The notes under the pieces: generated by a model
The model's input: the letters and a program-made list of their open reading frames with translations, nothing else
Databases searched by the model: none
What the model was told of the DNA's origin: nothing
In this document: positions 1 to 9,158 of the stretch, piece after piece
How positions within the stretch are numbered: the first letter of the stretch is position 1
Layout of the letters: each line of letters begins with the position of its first letter
Source of the DNA: SZUA-365 sp049663345
GTDB taxonomy: Bacteria > Bacteroidota > Ignavibacteria > SZUA-365
Direction: 5' to 3'
Assembly (NCBI GenBank): GCA_049663345.1
Contig: JBATDG010000073.1
Span: 27,041-91,040 of the forward strand
Length of the DNA: 64,000 nucleotides
Position numbers and translations under genes: made by a program

Positions 1-591
1 AATGATGGGGAGCTTGCGATTGAACATGTGTTCCAGAAGCTGCCGGTATAGCGAGAGCTGAATCATTTTATCGAAGGTCGGCTCGATGCCGTACATGCAG
101 CCAAGATTCGTGCCGATGCCGATTACCGATATATTCTCCATGTCAAACGCCTGCCTGTAGAAATCGACAATATTCTCCCGGATAATGCCCTCGCGAAGTT
201 CGCCGAGTTCAATCATGACAATGACCTTGTGAAGGACTCCGATTCTACCTGCGGACTCATTCAACAGGCGCAAGGTAGAGAGAGAACTGATCAGGGAGAT
301 GTCTGCATGCTTCACGATGGAATGGACAATATTCTGCGGTACGGGTTTGACGTACATCGTGGCGATATCCGGCCGCAGCCGCTTGACCATTTCAAGGCTG
401 GAGAGGCGAGAATCACCGATGCTGTGAAGCTGGTTCGTGGCGGGATGCGAGAGAATGCGCTGCAGCGATTCTTTATGTCCGCTGAGTACTTTCGAGATCA
501 GGGTCCACTGCGCGTCATGCTTTTTGATCAGAGCGTTGATCTTTTCGATGTTCCCGATAATATGATCGGTATTGATAATCAGCTCAGCCAT
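1..591 (-). CDS. Alanine/ornithine racemase-like PLP enzyme, partial (3' end outside window)
   Basis: The first 197 residues are visible and the gene runs off the left edge. I translated it directly: the ATG lies at 591, three bases after the stop of the acetyltransferase gene upstream, so the two are probably co-transcribed. The N-terminus (MAELIINTDHIIGNI) and a segment reading LISKVLSGH around residue 30 fit the PLP-lysine region of the alanine-racemase N-terminal barrel. A later segment reading VIVMIELGELREGI resembles ornithine-racemase / YhfX-like members rather than the housekeeping Alr. The family forms a Schiff base between PLP and this lysine and epimerises amino acids in the cytoplasm. 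The substrate cannot be read from the visible part. Confidence 0.75.
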   Translation of the reverse strand, partial: MAELIINTDHIIGNIEKINALIKKHDAQWTLISKVLSGHKESLQRILSHPATNQLHSIGDSRLSSLEMVKRLRPDIATMYVKPVPQNIVHSIVKHADISLISSLSTLRLLNESAGRIGVLHKVIVMIELGELREGIIRENIVDFYRQAFDMENISVIGIGTNLGCMYGIEPTFDKMIQLSLYRQLLEHMFNRKLPII

Positions 592-594
592 CGT

Positions 595-1035
595 TCACCT
601 CTTCCAGCGCATTTCCGCGTACTTGGTCGTAAAGCCGATACGTTCGTACAGTTTCTTTGCAGGATTTTCATATTCGACATGAAGCTTGACGTCGCCGTCC
701 GCTTCCTCCAGCGCGCGTTCTACAATGCTGCGGCCGAGGCCCTGTCCGCGGCGTGAGGCATCCACCGCAACGTAGACGAGAATGTTTTCGGGTATGTATC
801 CTTTCATACCGGTGCGGTTCATGATAAGGGCTCCGACAAGTTCACCCTCGATTTCAGCGGAGAGGAGGAATCCGCCGAGACCGCCATTCTTTTTAAAGGC
901 AAAATCGATGCAATTCATGATCGCAGGTTTTGGATCACCGAACTGGTCAAGATGGGTATGAAGAAAATCGATGAAGCTATCCGTGCCGATGTGCTTATCA
1001 AGCTGCTTGCTGTTGTCAATGCGTGTGATGGTCAT
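595..1035 (-). CDS. GNAT family N-acetyltransferase
   Basis: A 146-residue protein of normal single-domain GNAT length. The acetyl-CoA-binding motif A is clear at about residues 90-110: a beta strand VYVAVDASRR followed by the pyrophosphate loop RRGQGLG. The C-terminal part has the usual NPAKKLYERIGF motif. It would transfer an acetyl group from acetyl-CoA to an amine. The substrate is unknown. It sits three bases upstream of the racemase-like gene on the same strand, so an amino-acid-derived substrate is possible, but this is inference. Confidence 0.85.
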   Translation of the reverse strand: MTITRIDNSKQLDKHIGTDSFIDFLHTHLDQFGDPKPAIMNCIDFAFKKNGGLGGFLLSAEIEGELVGALIMNRTGMKGYIPENILVYVAVDASRRGQGLGRSIVERALEEADGDVKLHVEYENPAKKLYERIGFTTKYAEMRWKR

Positions 1036-1406
1036 AAGATTCCATAGTTGATTCGTATATCAGTTTTCATCGTGTCCAGCCTTTTTGTCTTCACCGCCAC
1101 TTCCTCATTTTCATTTTGGACAATACAAACCCGCGCGTTGATTACTTCGATTTGAAAAATCGGATGCAACCGGCGCGAGTTGAAATCGGTCTTGTCAGTT
1201 GAAGAGAAAGAGATTCTGCTAACAGTATTATGAGACTATCCAGTCTTATAAAACAACAGGGTGCCCTTGATCGTTCCCGGCTAGCAGTAGTGAAGTTCCG
1301 GTCACCCATGACCGGGAAGTTGATATCCCGGTCATGGGTGCGGAAAACGGGTTATTCATACGAAAATCGGGATAGCGACGTCCGTATTTATTCAGCGCGT
1401 CGGCGG
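1036..1406. other. Intergenic region with a perfect inverted repeat
   Basis: 371 bases between the start of the acetyltransferase gene and the end of the next minus-strand gene. No convincing coding frame is seen. The AT-rich left part (about 1040-1200) should hold the promoter of the acetyltransferase-racemase pair. The right part holds the inverted repeat listed separately. Confidence 0.5.
1303..1340. repeat. Perfect 15-bp inverted repeat, 8-base loop
   Basis: Left arm CACCCATGACCGGGA (1303-1317) and right arm TCCCGGTCATGGGTG (1326-1340) are exact reverse complements separated by 8 bases. It lies about 65 bases downstream of the stop of the secreted-protein gene on the minus strand, so it could form a transcription-stopping hairpin. 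There is no T-run on either side, so it is not a typical intrinsic terminator. A binding site or a small mobile-repeat copy are alternatives. Confidence 0.7.
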
Positions 1407-1820
1407 TTATTTCGACGCAACAGTATTCTCAAGAAGATACTTCTGCGTGATGCCGTTATCCCATTCATACTCGAGTTCGAAGCGGTAATTGACGGACTCT
1501 TTCTGTTCCGTACCGTAATGACGGGTTGCTCCGGTTTCGTCCTCGACGGTGATATCCATGTAGCTGACATCACTCGCGGTCAACTTGATGGGAGGATCGA
1601 CGGCTTTGCTGGGCGGAGGCATCGGGAGTTCGACGGTAACCACTCCGTTGGTGCCCTCTCCGCGGCTGACGAGCACGCCGCCGCCAGGAAGACTCGAATC
1701 AACTTCCCACACGGCCTTGAAAAGAAAATTGACGGATTTTGTATCTGCCAGTGCCCATGCCACGCTACCGATGAGGGTGAGCAGCAGAATCACTGTGAAG
1801 GACTTTTTAATTCGGCTCAT
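1407..1820 (-). CDS. Small secreted protein of unknown function
   Basis: 137 residues from the ATG at 1820. This start is supported by an AGGAG ribosome site about 8 bases upstream and by a clear signal peptide at the new N-terminus (MSRIKKSFTVILLLTLIG, cleavage after AWALA). The mature part of about 110 residues is acidic, with a short proline-rich segment (PMPPPSK) and a beta-rich C-terminal half. I do not recognise a family. The same reading frame is open upstream to 2078 with a second signal peptide, described in the next entry. The protein is probably exported to the periplasm. Confidence 0.6.
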   Translation of the reverse strand: MSRIKKSFTVILLLTLIGSVAWALADTKSVNFLFKAVWEVDSSLPGGGVLVSRGEGTNGVVTVELPMPPPSKAVDPPIKLTASDVSYMDITVEDETGATRHYGTEQKESVNYRFELEYEWDNGITQKYLLENTVASK

Positions 1821-2078
1821 AACTGAACTCCTGTAATGATGAAGGTTGATAATATGCGGATCCACATCCAAATCGAATGACATCTGGGAACGCAGCTGTC
1901 CGTACATCGAGAGCACCAGCTCTTCTGCGTTCTTCGTCTGCGCGGTTGACATCAGGAAAGTAAACGATGGACGGACCAGATAGCTGAATCCGTCGCTTTC
2001 GTTCTTTTTCACATCGGTCTGTCCCCATGTAGCCACAGGGAACAGAAGAATAAACATGATTGATATCAGGCGGAGCAT
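1821..2078 (-). other. In-frame upstream extension with its own signal peptide
   Basis: The frame of the preceding small secreted protein stays open upstream to an ATG at 2078, which has its own AAGG ribosome site and a signal peptide (MLRLISIMFILLFPVATWGQ). The 86 extra residues then run without a stop into the second signal peptide. Either there are two overlapping products from two starts, or an upstream small exported protein has lost its stop codon by mutation, or a 223-residue fusion is made. The presence of a ribosome site at both starts favours two translation starts. The function is unknown. Confidence 0.4.
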
Positions 2079-2388
2079 ACGCCTTAATTCCTTTCCTGAA
2101 GGACGGGGGAGACCCCCGGCAGCAGATGCATTCCAGCTGAGCTGCTGCGTCTGGCTTGCGAATTAAAATGCACGTGCCCGCAGAAAAAGGGTTCTGGGTG
2201 CCAGCGAGTCAAGTGCTATGAAGGTGCGTGATGGACTTCATTAAAGATATTAGTTATCCGGAATGAAATGCAATGGTCCCGGCAATAATGTTTCATACGA
2301 GATTTAATAAAATATTTCATATATTTTTCATCGTCCCCCACAGGTCAATACGTTGATCCGATTTCCAGTACGTGCAGCATGAGGGCGC
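2079..2388. other. Divergent intergenic region
   Basis: 310 bases between divergently read genes: the small secreted protein to the left and the TPR histidine kinase to the right. It is AT-rich at about 2285-2335 and must contain both promoters. I see no ORF and no clear operator. Confidence 0.4.
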
Positions 2389-4332
2389 ATGTCCGATTCG
2401 AAATATATCCGCGGTCGCCATCATATCGTTTTGATGGTGATGCTGTTCCTGCAGCTGCCGTTATGGGCGCAAGCTCAATTGCCCGACAGTCTCTCCCGCC
2501 GGCTTAAGGCTGCGGGTACGCCCATCGCAAGGGTGGATGCCATGAATGCCACCGCGTGGGATATGCGCCACAACCAGCCCGAGCTTGCTCTGCGCTACGC
2601 GGTACAGGCCCGTAAGCTCGCAGATTCCATTTCGTATGAAGCAGGACTCGGGTGGGCGTATCGAAACGAGGGAGTGATCAAGTATATACTGGGAAACTAC
2701 GACGAAGCTATTACGGCGAATCTCGAGGGCCTGAGAATATTTGAACGGCTCAAAAACCCAGAGGGAATTGCAGCAACCTACAATAATATGGGCGTGGTCC
2801 ACTGGCAGCTTGGGAACATCGATAAGGCGGAAAAATACTTCCGCGATGCGCTTGCAATCGATTCGGCTCCTGAGCGGACAGCCACATCGAATGCCAATCT
2901 TGGGTTGATCTATACGGAAAAGAAGGATTACGAAACCGCGCTGCGGTTGACGCGGCTGGCGTATGAGCAATACACCGCGTTAGGGGATCTGCTCGGTGCA
3001 TCCACAAGCCTGAACAATATCGGATGGATATACGAACTGCAGAAGCAGCTCGATAAAGCACTCGCCGAATACCGGCGGAGTCTCGCCATTCGCGAGAAGC
3101 TCGGCGACAAACGGCGTATCGCAAGCGTGTGCCTGAGCATTGGTTCCGTCATGCGGCATCAAAACAAGTTCGATGATGCGCTATCCTACTTCACGCGGGC
3201 GCTGACGCTTTCGCAGGGTATCGGTGAAAAAAAACAAGTGGAGGATGCATTTGAGGGACTCTCGAAAACCTATGCCGATATGCAGAATTACGAGATGGCG
3301 TACTCTCATCAGCTTATGGTTGCCGAAGTAAGAGATAGCCTGCTGGATGAAAACAAAGCCGAGGCCTTTGCGAAGGTCGAAGCCAGCTATCAGGTCGATC
3401 GGGCCGAGAGAGAGGTCGAATTGCTGAAGCGCACAAATGAACTTCAGATGACGATTACATACGCCACCACCGGCGTGATGCTGCTTGTCATCGTATTTTC
3501 GCTGGTCACGTTTTTCGGATACCGGAGCAAGGTGCGCGTCAATAAACAATTACAGGCGACACAGCAGCAGCTGATCGTGCAGGGCAAGCTGGCCTCCCTC
3601 GGACAGCTGACCGCGGGTATCGCACACGAAATCCGTAATCCACTGAATTTCATCAAGAATTTTTCAGAAGTATCGCAGGAGCTGATTGAGGAGCTGGACG
3701 AGGCGAGAACCGAGCCGGATAAATTCAATCAGGTACTTTCGGAGCTGAAACAGAGCGTCGATAAAATTCACGAGCATGGAAATCGTGCCGATGCCATCGT
3801 CAGCGGTATGATGCTGCATGCGCGGAGTTCCCCTGAAGAGCGGCAGTCGGCAGATGTCAACGCACTTCTTGGATACGTGGTGGACCTCGCCGCTCATGGA
3901 ACCAAGGCGATGCAATGCTCACGGAAGCTGGAGTTCGAAACGAAATATGATGCCTTGCTCCCCGCAATTAATATCGTTCCGCAGGATTTAAGTCAGGTTT
4001 TTCTCAACATCATCAACAATGCCGTCGATGCTGTCGGTGAGCGATGTGGGAGACATCCTGACGAACCCTTTGCGCCGTGCATCACCATCAGTACGGGAAT
4101 GCAGAACCGTTCGGTTGTTATCCGCATTCGCGACAACGGTGCCGGCATCCCCGCATCCGTGCGGAGCAGGATTTTTGAACCCTTCTACACGACCAAGGAA
4201 GCGGGGAAGGGTACGGGATTGGGACTCTCGATTACTTACGACATCATCGTGCAGAAATATGGCGGTACGCTTGATGTCGAATCAAAGGAGAATGAATTCA
4301 CGGAGTTTGTGATGACCCTACCGGTGGGATGA
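2389..4332 (+). CDS. TPR-containing sensor histidine kinase
   Basis: 647 residues. An N-terminal signal or anchor segment (MVMLFLQLPLWAQAQ, about residues 16-30) precedes a periplasmic array of tetratricopeptide repeats (about 55-320), recognisable by units such as ATYNNMGVVHWQLGN. A transmembrane helix follows at about 352-376, then a HisKA domain with the phospho-acceptor H413 in AGIAHEIRNPLNF, and a HATPase domain ending in GTGLGLSIT. There is no receiver domain, so the partner regulator is elsewhere. The transmitter resembles that of the next, convergent kinase, whose stop lies 12 bases away, which suggests related paralogues. The ligand is unknown. Confidence 0.9.
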   Translation: MSDSKYIRGRHHIVLMVMLFLQLPLWAQAQLPDSLSRRLKAAGTPIARVDAMNATAWDMRHNQPELALRYAVQARKLADSISYEAGLGWAYRNEGVIKYILGNYDEAITANLEGLRIFERLKNPEGIAATYNNMGVVHWQLGNIDKAEKYFRDALAIDSAPERTATSNANLGLIYTEKKDYETALRLTRLAYEQYTALGDLLGASTSLNNIGWIYELQKQLDKALAEYRRSLAIREKLGDKRRIASVCLSIGSVMRHQNKFDDALSYFTRALTLSQGIGEKKQVEDAFEGLSKTYADMQNYEMAYSHQLMVAEVRDSLLDENKAEAFAKVEASYQVDRAEREVELLKRTNELQMTITYATTGVMLLVIVFSLVTFFGYRSKVRVNKQLQATQQQLIVQGKLASLGQLTAGIAHEIRNPLNFIKNFSEVSQELIEELDEARTEPDKFNQVLSELKQSVDKIHEHGNRADAIVSGMMLHARSSPEERQSADVNALLGYVVDLAAHGTKAMQCSRKLEFETKYDALLPAINIVPQDLSQVFLNIINNAVDAVGERCGRHPDEPFAPCITISTGMQNRSVVIRIRDNGAGIPASVRSRIFEPFYTTKEAGKGTGLGLSITYDIIVQKYGGTLDVESKENEFTEFVMTLPVG

Positions 4333-4344
4333 AATTGCCGGCTA

Positions 4345-7300
4345 TCAGGCATCCGGCAGGGTGATAATGATTTCTGTCCAGGCCCCTTCCTTGCTCTCGA
4401 CCGCCATTGTCCCGCCGTGTTCCTTCACAATCACATCGTGACTGAGGGAGAGCCCGAGGCCGGTGCCTTCCCCGGCAGGTTTTGTTGTAAAAAACGGATT
4501 GAAGATTTTTTCCTTGACATGCGCAGGCATGCCGCCGCCATTATCCCAGATGCGGATTTCGACGCCGTGGGGTGTTTTCTTCGTTGTGGCGCGAACAGTT
4601 GGCACGTATGCTTCTGTTGCTTCCACTGAGCAGATCAATTTCCAGACAGCATAAAATGAATTGTCAAGGAGACTCAGAACAACGCGGCTGATCTCCTGTG
4701 TGACAATGGACATCGATCCGACAGCAGCGTCGAATTCATTTTTCAGGGTTACATGGAATTCCGGATGGGTTGCGCGCATGCCGTGATATGCAAGGTGGAT
4801 GGCGTCCTGTACCAGTCGATTGATAAGCGTGGCCTGTCTTTCACCATGCTGGCTGCGGGCATGCAGAAGCATCCCTCCGACAATTCGATCGGCACGGGAT
4901 CCGTGTTCATGAATTTTCCTGGTCGCAATTCTCAATTCTGATAGCAATTCCTTCGGATCATTGCCGAGATCGATAGCGGTCTGCAGTTCCTCGGCAAGAT
5001 CTTCCGCGGTGAGAGCGAAATTGTTGATGAAATTCAGAGGGTTTCGAATTTCATGCGCGATGCCCGCCGTCAGCTGACCGAGTGATGCGAGTTTTTGCTG
5101 AACAACCAGCTGTTCCTGCGTCCTCAAGAGTTCATCATTTCTTTCCTGAAGCGTTTGAAGCGTGTGCGCTTTCGCAAGTGCAGTGATTGCATGCTCCCGG
5201 TAGCGGACCAATCGTCGGGCATCGTCGGGATTGAAAGAATTGTCCCCGGACTGAACATCGAATACAACGAAGCCGTCTTCCTCGACATGCTCGCGATTGA
5301 ATCGCACGGACATCAGCAACACGGAGCCGGTCTGGGGAAGGGGCGTCTGCTCGTCCTGTTCTAACTCAGTTTGGGCGTCCCGCAGAATGGAAATCCCGTG
5401 ATCGGCAATTTCATAAGTTGTCAGATATCCCTCGAGCAGCTCCTGATTGCTGAGGATGGCTTTTCCAATCAGATCCCGTTCCATGCCGAGCGCATCTGCA
5501 AGAATAAATTTCTGCAAAGTGGGTTCGTAAATGAAAATGCGGATCCGTTTCGCGTGGGGAATTAATTTCAAGCCCTGTTCAATCAGGGATCGGACCAGGC
5601 GTTCAAAATCAAATTCCCAATTCAGGATTTCTACAATCCGGTCGATCGTCTCCAACTCTTCATTTCGTCTTGCGAGAATCTCCTCCGTCTTTTTCCGCAT
5701 GGTTATATCTTCCTGGATCCCTATATAATGCGTCACGGTGCCATCAATCCCTTTGAGGGGGGAAATCGAAGACAGCACCCAATAGGAAGAGCCGTCGCTG
5801 CGCTTGTTCTTCAATTCTCCCCGCCACTCTTTTCCGCTCGCCAGAGTTTTCCACAGCTCACGGTACAATGCAGTGGAGCTGTCGTTCGATTTCAGCATAC
5901 GGGGATTTTTCCCCAACACCTGTTCGGTAGTATAGCCGGTTACCTCGGTGAATTTCGGATTGACGTATTCGATTTCTCCATTCGTATTGGTGATGATGAC
6001 GATTGCGGGACTTTGATGCACCGCCTGGGACAGTTTCTTCAGATCCTCGTGCGCCCGTGCAAGTTCATCGTATGCCGCGCGCAACTCATCAGCTCTCCGC
6101 AGCTCAAGTTCCTTCAATTCATTTGCAGCAGTCAGCACAGTCGCCTGGGCTTCCGCCGCTTGTGCACGCAGCTCCGCGGTGAGAATGTCTCCGCGGATGC
6201 GTTCCTTCTGCGTGGCCCGTCGGCGCTGGATGTTCACGAACAGAGCGATGAGCAGGATGACGCTCAGGCCGTAGGCGGCCAGGGCGAGATTGCTTTTCCA
6301 CCAGGCCGGAGAAATGACGACCAGCATGGATGCTCCGATCAAATTCCAGCGCCCCTCGCTGTTGCAGGCGATCACGCGAAATTCATACTCGCCGGGCGGG
6401 AGATTGGAGTACGATGCATACCGGCGTGTATCGGTGTGCACCCAATCATTATCCACCCCCACGAGCATATGGGCGTAGCGGTTTTCTTCGTTGTGGTAGT
6501 GACTGAGAGCGGCATATTCGAAGGTGATGTAATTCTGATCGTACGGAAGCTTAATGCCCAGGCGATGGAACGGCCGTTCTTTCTCCTGAACCAGCACGCG
6601 TGTGATAACAACATTGGGCGGACTCAGCTGATCATGGATACTGTCAGGATAGAAGATGTTGAAGCCCGCTACACCGCCGAACATCATCGCACCATCAAAA
6701 AGCTTCAGGCTCGATCCTGTGTTGAATTCGTAGTTTTGAAGACCGTCGCTCTCATCGTAACTGCGCACTTCGCCAGTGAGAGGATTGAGGCGGCACAGTC
6801 CGCGGTGCGTTCCCAGCCAGAAATTGCCTTTGGCATCCTGCTCGATTGAATACACGATATTGTCGGGGAGTCCCTTCGACATATCGAAGACCTCCGTGAT
6901 GCCGGTGGAATCGTTGAAGCGCTGCAATCCAGCACCGTGTGTACCGATCCAAATGCGGCCCTGTCGGTCTTGATGGATGACCCGGATATCGTCACTTATT
7001 AATCCGGCGTTCCGCGGAAGGCCGCGCTTCCAGAGTTTGCTCTGCCCGGAGCGGGGATCACGCATATACAACCCGTTATCCGTACCGATCCAGTCGCGAT
7101 TTCGGTTGTCGGTTGCGACAGCCATGACCATTGAGATTCCCGGACTCTCCGACGATGCCGGTTCAAGAGCAGGCTGTTCAACGAATACCGGTTTGCGGGA
7201 TTTCAGATCGAGACTGTCAGCATTGATAATGCTTATGCCTTTCCAGGTTCCGAGAATCGCCCTTCCGTCAGGAGTCATAGTGATAACGCGTATGCGCTGA

Positions 7301-8850
7301 TCTATAATCGGAAAGGGATGACCGATATCAGAGGAGAAAAGCATATACTCGCGGGTGCGGAGGTCGTAGATGAGCAGGCCGTCGCCGCCGGTGCCGATCC
7401 ACATTCTGCCCTTGTGGTCTCGCGCAAGCGACCAGATAGTCTTTGTCGTGATCAGGGAGACTGAGGGAGGGAGGCCAGTCAGCGCGGTGCTTTTTCCGGT
7501 AGAGCGGTCGTAGACAAAGAGTCCTGACAGTGATGCGATCAGAATGGAATCCTTGCTCCACTCAAGAAAACCCCGCACGTTATTCCATGGTACGAGCGAG
7601 GGAGTGCTCTTTCTACTGCTCAGTGTGCGAACAGGAAAGCGCTGCGATTCCTGCTCGATGTGCACGAGCGCAATACCGGGAATCGTCAACCAGATGGTAC
7701 CGTTCCGGTCCTGCAGAAATGTCCTCACAATCGCATTTTTCAATAATGCCGTTGCGAGTACCGTCGTTTCTCCGCTCGCGTAGTCGTATCGAAGCAGACC
7801 TCGGTTCTGGAAGGCGATCCACAGCACTTCCGAGCGATCGACAAACATGGTGCGCGTGCCGGGTTCTGCCGTTCCCAATTTCTTCAGGGCGGGGGTGTAG
7901 TCGAGATTGGCATAGTGAAATTCTGGGACAGCCGGGATATGCTCGATAGTACCGGAACGTGCATCATAGCGAAGAAGGCTCCCGTCTGCAAGAGATATCC
8001 AGAACGCGGTTTTTCCCTCAGCCGCGCCAGTCGCCCAGCCTTTGATCTGGTAGAGCTCTTCAATTGTTTCTGTAGACGAACGAAAGAGATATACACCTCT
8101 GAACCCGGCTATTACCAGGCCACGAGCAGGATCCAGGAAGAAGCCGCGAAACCGGCGCTCTTTTTTCAAGGCATTCGCATAGACCGTCTGATCAATGCTC
8201 TTGATGGTTTTTGTCTTGCGATCGAGTATAAGGAGATGTCCGTTGGAGATGAACCAGATCCGATGACCAATCTCCGCATGAAAGATTGCCTGGTCATTCG
8301 TCGTCGGGACGCCCCCCGGCTGCGGGGCGAAATTGAACTTGTCCGTTTTAGAGTCATACCAGCTGAGACCTAGATTGCTCAGCACCCAAAGTGTGCCGTC
8401 CGCTGTCTTGAACATCCCTTGTATCCATTCTCCGGCGGGTCCCTGACCACCGTTCGTTGTATACGGATAACGGTGGAACGTTTGTGTCAGTGGTTCATAG
8501 CGATGCAAGGCTCTTGCGGTCGCGACCCACAAATGTCCGCTGAGATCTCGGAGCAAGGCCATAACGCGGTTATCAGCCAGTCCGTTTTCAGCATTGGTCA
8601 AACCCCGGAATGTTTTGAAGGTATATCCGTCGAAACGTATCAGTCCTTCTTCGGTTCCGCACCAGATGAATCCATCTTCATCTTCCGCCATCATCCTCAG
8701 GTTGGTCGACGGCATTCCATCATTGACTGTGTAAGGAGTAATGGTGAATTGATGTTGTGCGGAGAGTGGTATTCCGGCGAACACGAGCAGAGCGCAGAGC
8801 AAGCCAGCTCGGATGAGTGAATGTGAATGCGTGTTCCGGGTTGAATCCAT
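4345..8850 (-). CDS. Large propeller/Y_Y_Y/PAS/GAF sensor histidine kinase
   Basis: 1,501 residues from the ATG at 8850, which starts a signal peptide (LLCALLVFAGIPLSA). A GTG 27 codons upstream is possible but would bury that signal. Domain order: two-component-regulator propeller repeats (about 35-765, with units such as MWIGTGGDGLLIYD), a Y_Y_Y domain (about 770-835), a transmembrane helix (about 845-870), a coiled coil, a PAS domain (about 935-1060), a GAF-like domain (about 1075-1215), HisKA (H near 1265 in GIAHEIRNPLNFINNF) and HATPase (about 1360-1500). Such proteins usually sense extracytoplasmic ligands. Unlike hybrid HTCS proteins it lacks a receiver and HTH, so it signals through a separate regulator that is not visible here. 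Confidence 0.9.
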   Translation of the reverse strand: MDSTRNTHSHSLIRAGLLCALLVFAGIPLSAQHQFTITPYTVNDGMPSTNLRMMAEDEDGFIWCGTEEGLIRFDGYTFKTFRGLTNAENGLADNRVMALLRDLSGHLWVATARALHRYEPLTQTFHRYPYTTNGGQGPAGEWIQGMFKTADGTLWVLSNLGLSWYDSKTDKFNFAPQPGGVPTTNDQAIFHAEIGHRIWFISNGHLLILDRKTKTIKSIDQTVYANALKKERRFRGFFLDPARGLVIAGFRGVYLFRSSTETIEELYQIKGWATGAAEGKTAFWISLADGSLLRYDARSGTIEHIPAVPEFHYANLDYTPALKKLGTAEPGTRTMFVDRSEVLWIAFQNRGLLRYDYASGETTVLATALLKNAIVRTFLQDRNGTIWLTIPGIALVHIEQESQRFPVRTLSSRKSTPSLVPWNNVRGFLEWSKDSILIASLSGLFVYDRSTGKSTALTGLPPSVSLITTKTIWSLARDHKGRMWIGTGGDGLLIYDLRTREYMLFSSDIGHPFPIIDQRIRVITMTPDGRAILGTWKGISIINADSLDLKSRKPVFVEQPALEPASSESPGISMVMAVATDNRNRDWIGTDNGLYMRDPRSGQSKLWKRGLPRNAGLISDDIRVIHQDRQGRIWIGTHGAGLQRFNDSTGITEVFDMSKGLPDNIVYSIEQDAKGNFWLGTHRGLCRLNPLTGEVRSYDESDGLQNYEFNTGSSLKLFDGAMMFGGVAGFNIFYPDSIHDQLSPPNVVITRVLVQEKERPFHRLGIKLPYDQNYITFEYAALSHYHNEENRYAHMLVGVDNDWVHTDTRRYASYSNLPPGEYEFRVIACNSEGRWNLIGASMLVVISPAWWKSNLALAAYGLSVILLIALFVNIQRRRATQKERIRGDILTAELRAQAAEAQATVLTAANELKELELRRADELRAAYDELARAHEDLKKLSQAVHQSPAIVIITNTNGEIEYVNPKFTEVTGYTTEQVLGKNPRMLKSNDSSTALYRELWKTLASGKEWRGELKNKRSDGSSYWVLSSISPLKGIDGTVTHYIGIQEDITMRKKTEEILARRNEELETIDRIVEILNWEFDFERLVRSLIEQGLKLIPHAKRIRIFIYEPTLQKFILADALGMERDLIGKAILSNQELLEGYLTTYEIADHGISILRDAQTELEQDEQTPLPQTGSVLLMSVRFNREHVEEDGFVVFDVQSGDNSFNPDDARRLVRYREHAITALAKAHTLQTLQERNDELLRTQEQLVVQQKLASLGQLTAGIAHEIRNPLNFINNFALTAEDLAEELQTAIDLGNDPKELLSELRIATRKIHEHGSRADRIVGGMLLHARSQHGERQATLINRLVQDAIHLAYHGMRATHPEFHVTLKNEFDAAVGSMSIVTQEISRVVLSLLDNSFYAVWKLICSVEATEAYVPTVRATTKKTPHGVEIRIWDNGGGMPAHVKEKIFNPFFTTKPAGEGTGLGLSLSHDVIVKEHGGTMAVESKEGAWTEIIITLPDA

Positions 8851-9158
8851 CGTTGCCGCGTGAACATAATAGAATGACAGACAGAGGACTTTCCGGAGCA
8901 TAGGTACTGCAGCCGAAGACGGGAACGACACACGAAATAATTCTGTGTTTCACAGCGCCATTGCCGCGAAAGGGTCTAAGTCTGTTATGGATGTGATAAT
9001 TACGACAATATAGATCGCGTATTACCCGCAATCAAGGAAAAGATAGGCGGCTGCGGTTCGACAGCGCTGGATTCCGAGATCAGGGTTTCGTAAAATACAC
9101 ACATTGATCCGAAAAGACTCCCACTTCCGGTACCCACTAATTGACACGGGAGTATAGC
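8851..9158. other. Divergent intergenic region
   Basis: 308 bases between the large kinase (minus) and the hydrolase-like gene (plus). Open frames in it (for example a GTG-started extension of the kinase to 8931) lack ribosome sites. It should contain two divergent promoters. No repeat or RNA element was recognised. Confidence 0.35.

Noticed and set aside
1230..1826. 198-codon plus-strand open frame
   Set aside because: Antisense to the small secreted protein, which has a signal peptide and ribosome site; it also runs across the inverted repeat.
5728..6849. 373-codon open frame on the plus strand
   Set aside because: It lies fully antisense to the large sensor kinase, whose domains are unambiguous; its translation has no domain or ribosome site.
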